Made by a program: the position numbers and the translations under genes. A stretch of 64,000 nucleotides of DNA from JBFONV01 sp040779335 (GTDB lineage: Bacteria; Pseudomonadota; Gammaproteobacteria; Enterobacterales; Alteromonadaceae). The stretch lies in contig JBFONV010000001.1 of the NCBI GenBank assembly GCA_040779335.1, forward strand, positions 1,178,001-1,242,000. Reading direction: 5' to 3'. Below are positions 10,190-16,285 of the stretch, one piece after another. A model generated the notes under the pieces. That model was not told the DNA's origin and did not search any database. It saw nothing but the letters and a program-made list of their open reading frames with translations. Positions within the stretch are counted from its first letter, which is position 1; the number at the start of each line of letters is the position of its first letter.

Positions 10190-10434
10190 TGTTACTCTTA
10201 CCCTTAAAGTCACGAAAACCTTCAATGACACAAGCGGCACACTTCGCTTTGCGAGCGGTAAAAATGTATCGACCGTGCAGGATTTCCAAGTGGTGCACAT
10301 TCACTTTTAACTTAGCAGAAGCCACTTTTAACAATTCTACTTCCATTTGCTTTAATGTCTTTACCCAGGCCAAACTTAATACGGTTGGATACGTGATTGA
10401 TGCGGGTGGCAATCGTTATTGTTATCTAGCCAAA
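10190..10434 (-). pseudogene. nth 3'-end fragment B
   Basis: Read on the minus strand it still encodes a recognisable endonuclease III C-terminus, including KLKVNVHHLEILHGRY, parallel to KVDVHHWLILHGRY of the intact nth. An open frame runs from ~10412 to 10164. Two of the four iron-sulfur cysteines are lost: the first is Phe and the last is Arg in the CX6CX2CX5C pattern. The stop codon is also lost. It lacks the helix-hairpin-helix and catalytic Lys region, so it cannot be a working glycosylase. The right end, at CTAGCCAAA, matches the nth position where the other copies stop. Confidence 0.88.
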
Positions 10435-10453
10435 CAGCAAAAAAAGTAGATTG
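10435..10453. repeat. Terminal motif next to nth fragment B
   Basis: CAGCAAAAAAAGTAGATTG directly abuts the nth homology. It shares AA-GTAGAT with the motifs beside fragments C and D. It is the most degraded of the three. Confidence 0.5.
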
Positions 10454-10469
10454 TCAGTACTCTTTAATG

Positions 10470-10620
10470 CTAGTCGTTACATTTAGCGTTTAAAAATTCG
10501 ATATTCATTTTTATTAATTCAGGTCTAGTTGACTTAAAACTATGATCATCACGGATTAAAATATAAGTTACATCACTGTTGTTCTTTTTTTTTAATGCTT
10601 CAAATAATTTTGCCACATCG
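10470..10620 (-). pseudogene. C-terminal remnant of an S9/alpha-beta hydrolase-type peptidase
   Basis: About 50 codons on the minus strand read VAKLFEALKKKN...VTYILIRDDHSF...., ending at a stop at 10470. This resembles the last helix-strand-His segment of prolyl-oligopeptidase (S9) family enzymes, where the HSF/HGF histidine is the catalytic base. Everything upstream of this C-terminus is gone and the frame runs directly into nth fragment C. The family match is an inference from a short stretch, but the truncation is clear from the junction. Confidence 0.5.
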
Positions 10621-10809
10621 CGGTTTGCCGGCGACACAGGTATAGCGGCCATGAATAATAAGCTATTGGTGGACATCTACTTTAAATCCTTTTGATACAA
10701 TTTTTAAGAACTTATTTTCAACGTTCAATAACGTTTTAACTAAACCAAATTTAGTGAGGTTAGATACTCGATTAATATGAGTGTCAACCGCGATTATTGG
10801 CCAACCAAA
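10618..10809 (-). pseudogene. nth 3'-end fragment C
   Basis: This aligns with the nth 3' region from the HGRYTCVARK segment rightwards to the FGWP codons. The left (3'-most) part of nth is replaced by the peptidase remnant at 10470-10620. Blocks such as CACAGGTATAGCG and ATGAGTGTCAACCGCG mark the match. Small indels break the frame. Its right end (CCAACCAAA) is at the same nth position as in D and is followed by the shared terminal motif. Confidence 0.85.
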
Positions 10810-10827
10810 TGATAATTAAGGTAGATT
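10810..10827. repeat. Terminal motif next to nth fragment C
   Basis: TGATAATTAAGGTAGATT starts exactly where nth homology ends. It differs from the motif beside fragment D by one base over the first 16 positions. The intact nth has unrelated coding sequence (GGCAGTATTTAGC) at this point. Confidence 0.75.
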
Positions 10828-10992
10828 AGAAAGCCGTTAACAAACCTAAGCATGTTCGATTACAGTTTCAGAGCACGCGAATATTTTGTCTGGCGTCCGT
10901 TTATTCTATAGCAGGTTGATACTATTATTTTTAATTCCTTTAAACCTTTAGTGTATTCGAAGTGACTAAGGAAGTTTAAAGGAGAATAATTC

Positions 10993-11604
10993 ATGAAAAA
11001 ACTTATAGTTAGCTCGCTTTTATTGCCTATATCGTTAGCGGCTTGTTCAAAGCCAGCATTAGATTGCAGTGTATATCCAACTCAAGAAATATCACCTTAT
11101 GTATTGCCATACGAAGTGGGAACAACACGAACTGTTTATGCTTCTACAGAGCATTATCGCGCTTCAAATAATGGGGTAGGTACTTTTGCAATCGATTTTA
11201 TTATGCCTATTGGTACAAAAGTACTTGCATCTAGAGATGGCGAAGTCGTTAGTGTACGAGAGGTTTTTGAAGATGGAAATAATAAAGACTTGGAAGAAAA
11301 CTATATCTTCATTCAGCATGATGATGGCACAGTAGCAAGATACTTTCACCTTACACGAAATGGTGCTTTCGTAACAAAAGGGAATAAAGTTAAAGCCGGA
11401 GATGTTATAGGGTTAAGTGGTAATACTGGGCAAAGTGGAGGTCCTCATTTGCACTTTGATGTTCAAAAGTGTGGGCCAAATTTGCCACCTAATTATAATC
11501 ATCTTCCTTGTGGTCAAACGATTCCAATAACGTTTAAAAATACCAATAATCATACTTGTGGATTAAAAAGCGGTTTAGAATACAAAGCGCTCAAACATGG
11601 ATAA
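10993..11604 (+). CDS. M23 family metallopeptidase, lipoprotein
   Basis: A 203-residue protein with a lipoprotein signal (MKKLIVSSLLLPISLAAC, lipobox LAAC). It also has an M23/LysM-peptidase core: the FAIDFIMPIGT strand with the metal-ligand Asp, the AGDVIGLSGNTG loop and GPHLHFDV with the HxH motif. M23 enzymes cleave peptidoglycan cross-bridge or stem peptides. The usual His four residues before the Asp is not there. As in the YAxDFxMPxGT subgroup, a His further upstream (EHYRAS) may take its place. Start ATG 10993 has a strong AAAGGAGA site. It sits between nth fragments C and D as a lone cargo gene. Confidence 0.85.
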   Translation: MKKLIVSSLLLPISLAACSKPALDCSVYPTQEISPYVLPYEVGTTRTVYASTEHYRASNNGVGTFAIDFIMPIGTKVLASRDGEVVSVREVFEDGNNKDLEENYIFIQHDDGTVARYFHLTRNGAFVTKGNKVKAGDVIGLSGNTGQSGGPHLHFDVQKCGPNLPPNYNHLPCGQTIPITFKNTNNHTCGLKSGLEYKALKHG

Positions 11605-11705
11605 AAAAGGGCATAAAAGATCAACTTAACCTAGGTAACATCGTTAACAGCATAGTGCTTAAAAAGAGTGATATGCGTGAGAGATTGATATCACAAAGTT
11701 AAAGA

Positions 11706-11737
11706 GATCAGAGTATGCAAGGTATATTACTCTGATC
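11706..11737. repeat. Inverted repeat between the M23 gene and nth fragment D
   Basis: A perfect 10-bp stem, GATCAGAGTA (11706-11715) and TACTCTGATC (11728-11737), with a 12-base loop. It ends 11 bases before nth fragment D. No T run follows on the plus strand, so it is not a standard terminator. It could mark the end of the M23-carrying unit. Confidence 0.5.
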
Positions 11738-11748
11738 TGAAATTAAGC

Positions 11749-11993
11749 CTATTCTGTTTTTTCTTTATATTCACACAAGTCTTCAATAATAAAAGCGCCA
11801 CAGCGTGGCTTGCGGGCTACGCAAGTATACCGACGTGATGGATAACCCTATGGTGCACGTCTACTTTACACTCGGTAGGTACAACTTTTAAAAGCTTTTG
11901 TTCAACTTCAACCACGTTTTTACCCATGGCAAATTTGGTGCTATTTGAAACTCGGTTGATATGAGTGTCTATAGCAACTGTCGGCCAGCCGAA
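11749..11993 (-). pseudogene. nth 3'-end fragment D
   Basis: This is the best preserved copy, roughly 80 percent identical by hand alignment to the last ~245 bp of nth. It includes the unchanged block CCACAGCGTGGCTTGCGGGC and the stop codon in place (TAG instead of TAA). A single-base deletion near 11848 shifts the frame, so it is not functional. The right end, TCGGCCAGCCGAA, corresponds to the FGWP codons of nth. It is the copy closest to the intact gene. Confidence 0.93.
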
Positions 11994-12010
11994 TGATAAT
12001 TAAAGTAGAT
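11994..12010. repeat. Terminal motif next to nth fragment D
   Basis: TGATAATTAAAGTAGAT begins where the nth homology stops. It is nearly identical to the motif beside fragment C (one difference). Confidence 0.75.
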
Positions 12011-12185
12011 AGTCTTAGCATAAATAATGAACTAACAAGAATATTAAGTTTTAGTCTTGCTCCTTTTCTACATAGCGGCCACTAAGGTTAAGAGTTTTGT
12101 AGAGTAGGATAAACTAAGAATTGATGGGTTAATCGCCATTGTGAGAGTCGCATAAGTCGCCAACGCGACCGTTTATCATCAAATT

Positions 12186-12296
12186 ATGAATCCTAACTTT
12201 GTACTAGCATCGGGAATTGTTTTACTCTTTTTTATTTGTTTAATAGTTAAGTTATTTAAGGCTTTATTTTTATACTACATTAACATCCAACCTTAG
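12186..12296 (+). CDS. Possible 36-residue single-pass membrane peptide
   Basis: ATG 12186 opens a 36-codon frame ending in TAG at 12294-12296. It encodes one long hydrophobic segment (FVLASGIVLLFFICLIV) with positive residues after it. There is no clear ribosome binding site and no homology that I recognise, so it may be chance. It is the only coding candidate in the ~320 bases between fragment D and the next gene. Confidence 0.2.
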   Translation: MNPNFVLASGIVLLFFICLIVKLFKALFLYYINIQP

Positions 12297-12332
12297 GTAT
12301 AATATTAATACATTATTAAAAGGATTTTAAAT

Positions 12333-13100
12333 TTGTTCAAATTAGTAGTTTTTAGCTTCATATTATTACCGTTCAAACTATTAGCATCCAATACTTTGAA
12401 TATTGCCTCAGATATTTGGTGCCCTTACGTTTGTGACAAAAAAGATAGTCCAGGTATTCTGATAGAAGTTATTAATTTAATAGCTAAAGAAGAGCAAATA
12501 AAAATTAGCTTTACCGTCTTGCCACTTATACGTTCACTTAAACATATTGAAGTAAAGGAACTTGATGCTGTTCTTGCGCTCACACCAATGCATATTGATA
12601 AATTTAACTTAAAACCAAGTCAACAATATTTTGGTGGCTGGCAGAATGACTTTTACGTCCATAACTCTTCTAATTGGAAGTTTACTTCAATAGATGATTT
12701 AAAGCTGCATTTAGGGCAAGGAAATACTTTAGGTTTAATCAAGGGATATGAGTACGGTAAAGAAATTGATAATCTAAAGCACTCTCCCAATAGTAAGGTC
12801 TATTTGGCAACAGGATCATCCCCCTTAAGTACTGCTTTACATATGTTAGATAAACAACGCATTGCTGTTTTAGTCGATTCTCGATTCAATGTTGAATATG
12901 AAATAAAAAAAGAAAAATTATTTAACTTGAAATATGTAGGAAGTGAAGGTGATTTTATACCGCTTTATATTGGTTACCATCGTTCGGTTGATAAAGAAAC
13001 TATAAAAAAAATTGACTTAGGTTTAATGAAAATGAGGAAGTCTGGTCAGCTCAGGAGTATTTTAGATAAGTATGGTGCTCCAGATTGGCTGCCGCGTTAA
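12333..13100 (+). CDS. Periplasmic substrate-binding protein, SBP_bac_3-like
   Basis: A 255-residue protein with a signal peptide (~1-19, cleaved near LLASN) and the bilobed type 3 solute-binding pattern. Features are the LNIASDIWCPYVC strand, the SPGILIEVINLIAKEE helix that starts lobe 1 and the C-terminal DLGLMKMRKSGQLRSILDKYG helix. No permease or ATPase is adjacent. It may therefore be one of the orphan binding proteins common in Alteromonadales. Start TTG 12333 has AAAAGGA eight bases upstream. Another protein of the same class lies at 58273-59076. In the nth-array model it is the cargo of the newest unit. Confidence 0.8.
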   Translation: MFKLVVFSFILLPFKLLASNTLNIASDIWCPYVCDKKDSPGILIEVINLIAKEEQIKISFTVLPLIRSLKHIEVKELDAVLALTPMHIDKFNLKPSQQYFGGWQNDFYVHNSSNWKFTSIDDLKLHLGQGNTLGLIKGYEYGKEIDNLKHSPNSKVYLATGSSPLSTALHMLDKQRIAVLVDSRFNVEYEIKKEKLFNLKYVGSEGDFIPLYIGYHRSVDKETIKKIDLGLMKMRKSGQLRSILDKYGAPDWLPR

Positions 13101-13225
13101 GAAAGTGGACCTGATATAATATTATCATTAGTGACTTTCACTGAATTAAATAACGTTTAATTATTCAACATAAATATACTTCTGAATTCTTCAACTTTCA
13201 TAGCTTGCTCAAAACAGACTAAAGC

Positions 13226-13858
13226 TTAGTCTGTCTTATCCTTAAACTCACACAAGTCTTCAATGATACAAGCACCACAGCGTGGCTTGCGGGCCACACA
13301 GGTATAGCGACCATGAAGGATAAGCCAATGGTGCACGTCTACTTTAAACTCGGCAGGCACCACCTTTAAAAGCTTTTGCTCGACTTCTACAACATTTTTA
13401 CCAGGTGCAAACTTGGTGCGATTTGAAACTCGGTCTATATGGGTGTCCACAGCTATTGTTGGCCAGCCAAAGGCAGTATTTAGCACTACATTTGCGGTTT
13501 TTCTGCCAACTCCAGGTAATGCTTCTAATGCTTCTCTGCTTTCTGGTACTTCGCCGCCATGAAGGTCAACTAACATTTGACAGGTTTTTATGGTGTTTAC
13601 GGCCTTGGTGTTAAATAGCCCAATGGTTTTGATATATGATTTTAAGCCATCAAGCCCCAAATCTAAAATTGCCTGAGGAGTATTGGCAACAGCATAAAGC
13701 TTGTCGGTAGCCTTATTGACACCGACATCGGTTGCTTGTGCCGATAATAAAACCGCAATGAGCAACTCAAAGGGGCTGGAGAAATTAAGCTCTGTGGTGG
13801 GATGAGGATTGTCATCTCGTAAACGAGTCAGAATTTCTAGTCTTTTTTCTTTATTCAT
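13226..13858 (-). CDS. nth: Endonuclease III (DNA glycosylase/AP lyase)
   Basis: This removes oxidised pyrimidines from DNA and cuts the abasic site in base excision repair. The 210-residue protein is full length. It has the helix-hairpin-helix LPGVGRKTANVV with catalytic Lys (GRKTA), the catalytic Asp in AVDTHIDR and the [4Fe-4S] ligands CX6CX2CX5C (from CVARKPRC to LCEF). It follows rsxE by 26 bases as in E. coli. Its final ~82 codons are the segment found in decayed form four more times to the left, starting at the FGWP codons (13459-13470). Confidence 0.97.
   Translation of the reverse strand: MNKEKRLEILTRLRDDNPHPTTELNFSSPFELLIAVLLSAQATDVGVNKATDKLYAVANTPQAILDLGLDGLKSYIKTIGLFNTKAVNTIKTCQMLVDLHGGEVPESREALEALPGVGRKTANVVLNTAFGWPTIAVDTHIDRVSNRTKFAPGKNVVEVEQKLLKVVPAEFKVDVHHWLILHGRYTCVARKPRCGACIIEDLCEFKDKTD
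13459..13470. repeat. 12-bp palindrome at the nth break point
   Basis: TTGGCCAGCCAA has perfect 5-bp arms around CA. All nth fragments end here on their right side. Fragment D carries TCGGCCAGCCGA (11981-11992), with both arms changed in step so that the palindrome is kept. Fragment C has TTGGCCAACCAA (10797-10808). The D changes are third-position synonymous in Phe and Pro codons, so chance is possible. Confidence 0.6.
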
Positions 13859-13884
13859 TTTAGTTTGTTATTCTACTTTTAAGA

Positions 13885-14586
13885 TCACTGAGCATCGAAA
13901 TTAACACGCACTCGCTCGATTGGTGCATCGGCTTTTTTAGGCTGACGTGCTAGAATTATTTTATCGATATGATTTTTTAACGCGATTAAAAATCCCATCG
14001 CGATAAAAGCTCCTGGCGGTAAAATAGCGAGCAAAAATTTACTATCAAGAGTATAAACTTCAACACGTAACACCGTCGCCCAGTCACCTAACAGTAAATT
14101 AGCGCCATCAAATAATGTCCCTTGGCCTAAAATCTCTCTAATACCGCCTAAGACAATAAGCACCAGTAAAAAGCCAATACCCATCATTAAACCATCGAAA
14201 CTGGCTTGTTTAATGGGGTTTTTAGAGGCGTATGCCTCAGCTCTACCGATAATAGCGCAGTTGGTCACGATCAAAGGTAAAAATATTCCTAGCGATTGAT
14301 ATAAACCATAGGTGTAGGCATTCATCAATAGTTGTACACAGGTAACAAATGCCGCGATGATCAAAACAAAAATTGGAATACGAATTTCTTTAGGAACCCA
14401 TTGTCTGACAGCTGATACAGTCGCATTTGAGCCAATTAATACTAACATGGTTGCTAAGCCTAACCCTAAAGCGTTGGTAATGGTGGACGTTACCGCCAAT
14501 AACGGACAAAGCCCCAATAATTGTACCAATCCAGGGTTGTTCTTCCACAACCCTTGCCAGGCTAACTCTTTATATTCGTCATTCAT
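13885..14586 (-). CDS. rsxE: Electron transport complex subunit RsxE
   Basis: An integral membrane subunit of the Rsx/Rnf ion-motive complex that passes electrons between NADH and ferredoxin-like carriers; in E. coli it keeps SoxR reduced. It has six hydrophobic helices and the family signature GLWKNNPGLVQLLGLCPLLAV. The frame stays open to 14634, but the family N-terminus fits ATG 14586 (MNDEYKELAWQGLW). That start overlaps the rsxG stop by eight bases, and ATG 14592 or 14595 are close alternatives. It is the last rsx gene, 26 bases before nth. Confidence 0.93.
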   Translation of the reverse strand: MNDEYKELAWQGLWKNNPGLVQLLGLCPLLAVTSTITNALGLGLATMLVLIGSNATVSAVRQWVPKEIRIPIFVLIIAAFVTCVQLLMNAYTYGLYQSLGIFLPLIVTNCAIIGRAEAYASKNPIKQASFDGLMMGIGFLLVLIVLGGIREILGQGTLFDGANLLLGDWATVLRVEVYTLDSKFLLAILPPGAFIAMGFLIALKNHIDKIILARQPKKADAPIERVRVNFDAQ

Positions 14587-15220
14587 CTTCATCATTACCT
14601 CGACAGGCATTTTCTTGTGCAAAAAGCACCGCATGATTCTTCATAAAATACAACGCCGTTTGTTTTACGCTGCCGACCACAGCGCGAGGCGTGATAGTGG
14701 CGCCAGTAAATTGATCAAACATACCGCCATCTTTGGCAACCGCCCAGCGATTGTCAGTTTCACTCATGATTGTTTTTCCTGAAAAGTTATCAATCCAATC
14801 ACTTTTCTTGCGATCTATTTTATCACCCAATCCTGGCGTTTCTTTGTGTGAAAGCACTCGAACACCACTAATACTGCCATCAATATTAATAGCGACTAAC
14901 AATTGGATGTTACCGTTGTAGCCATCTGGTGCGGTGGCGGTTAGCGCTGCGGCAACCGGTTTATCATCATATTTAGCTAAATATGCGGTGTACTCAGTAC
15001 CATTTGAAAAATTAGGATCTTTAATAGTAATACAATCTTTATACATCTCATTATTGTATTTTTCGGGAGCAATAATCGAATTAAGTGTTTTAAGTAATTG
15101 TTTTTGTTCCTGTTCAATAATGCGATCTTTGGTAAGAAAATTGACTAAGCCAACGGCCGCCGTGCAAGCAATGGCAAACAGCGCAAGAATTTTGGCGTTT
15201 TTTTCGATAGCTATGCGCAT
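14579..15220 (-). CDS. rsxG: Electron transport complex subunit RsxG
   Basis: A 213-residue membrane-anchored flavoprotein with one N-terminal TM helix (~10-28) and a periplasmic FMN-binding domain. FMN is attached through a phosphoester to Thr in the TGAT motif, seen here as DQFTGATITPRAV. It sits between rsxD (sharing base 15220) and rsxE (overlap), so the genes are translationally coupled. The length is normal for the family. Confidence 0.95.
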   Translation of the reverse strand: MRIAIEKNAKILALFAIACTAAVGLVNFLTKDRIIEQEQKQLLKTLNSIIAPEKYNNEMYKDCITIKDPNFSNGTEYTAYLAKYDDKPVAAALTATAPDGYNGNIQLLVAINIDGSISGVRVLSHKETPGLGDKIDRKKSDWIDNFSGKTIMSETDNRWAVAKDGGMFDQFTGATITPRAVVGSVKQTALYFMKNHAVLFAQENACRGNDEDE

Positions 15221-16281
15221 TATTTTTGCTCCAACTGATGGCCGTAGGTGCGAGGTCGCGTGTATTGATCAATTAATGGCGCCGCCATATTGCACAGTAA
15301 CACTGAAAAAGCGACCGCATCGGGATAACCACCAAATTTGCGGATAATATAGACCAGCACTCCCGCAAGCGCGGCAACGATAAGCCTGCCTTTTGTACTT
15401 GTTGCGCCAGAGACGGGATCGGTGAGAATGAAAAAGGCCCCAAGCATACAGGCGCCATTAAACCAGTGAAACATGGTTGAAGCATTACTATCTGGGCTGA
15501 TAACAAACGCAATTAATGAGCAAATAAATAAACTGGATAAAAAGCCCACAGGTGTTGCCCAGTGAATGGCTTTTTTGGCGAGTAAAAACAATCCGCCCGC
15601 TAAGAATGCTGCATTGATCCATTCCCAGCCGATGCCGAAGTGTTCACCGATAACCGCGCTGTTCATACTTTCAGCTATTGTTAAGCCAATGGTTAGATTC
15701 GTTTTTACCGTGTCTAATGGTGTTGCCATGGTATAGCCATCGACGTGAAATCTAAGTTGTTCCACTGAGTAACCTTCAACGGTAAACCCTGAAAATATTA
15801 CCGAGAGGGTGTTGGAAAAATTTAAATCCATGTGCATTAATTCAAGTGGTGGTTGCCATGAGGTCATTTGCACAGGGAAAGAAATTAATAACATCACGTA
15901 TGCAGCCATGGCAGGGTTAAAAGGGTTGTGTCCTAAGCCCCCATATAACTGCTTAACTACAACAATGGCAAAGATGGCACCAATGACAGATATCCACCAA
16001 GGGGCGAGTGCAGGTAAGCTCACACCGAGCAATATGGCGGTTAGCACAGCGCTGCCATCAAATATCTGGTTTTTAATGTTTTTCTCGCGTAACGATAAAA
16101 CAAAAAATTCAGCGACTAGTGCAGCAGTGATCGCCAGAGAAATATGAATTAAATTTCCCCAACCAAAAAAATAAAACTGCGCTAATATGCCTGGGATCGC
16201 AGCGTAGATAACCAAACGCATCAGAGCAGACGTTTCGTTTTGGGTATGATTATGCGGAGAACTTGCTATCCAAAATGCCAT
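15220..16281 (-). CDS. rsxD: Electron transport complex subunit RsxD
   Basis: A 353-residue polytopic membrane subunit with about ten hydrophobic segments. It has the second covalent FMN site of the complex, the SGAT motif in DPVSGATSTKGR, as in RnfD/NqrB. The N-terminus AFWIASSPHNHTQ is typical for the family. It lies four bases after the rsxC stop and its stop shares a base with rsxG. Confidence 0.95.
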   Translation of the reverse strand: MAFWIASSPHNHTQNETSALMRLVIYAAIPGILAQFYFFGWGNLIHISLAITAALVAEFFVLSLREKNIKNQIFDGSAVLTAILLGVSLPALAPWWISVIGAIFAIVVVKQLYGGLGHNPFNPAMAAYVMLLISFPVQMTSWQPPLELMHMDLNFSNTLSVIFSGFTVEGYSVEQLRFHVDGYTMATPLDTVKTNLTIGLTIAESMNSAVIGEHFGIGWEWINAAFLAGGLFLLAKKAIHWATPVGFLSSLFICSLIAFVISPDSNASTMFHWFNGACMLGAFFILTDPVSGATSTKGRLIVAALAGVLVYIIRKFGGYPDAVAFSVLLCNMAAPLIDQYTRPRTYGHQLEQK

Positions 16282-16285
16282 AGTA

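Noticed and set aside
10164..10412. 82-codon frame in nth fragment B as a functional mini-protein
   Set aside because: It lacks the catalytic part of endonuclease III and two Fe-S cysteines, and the stop has drifted; better read as a decayed fragment.
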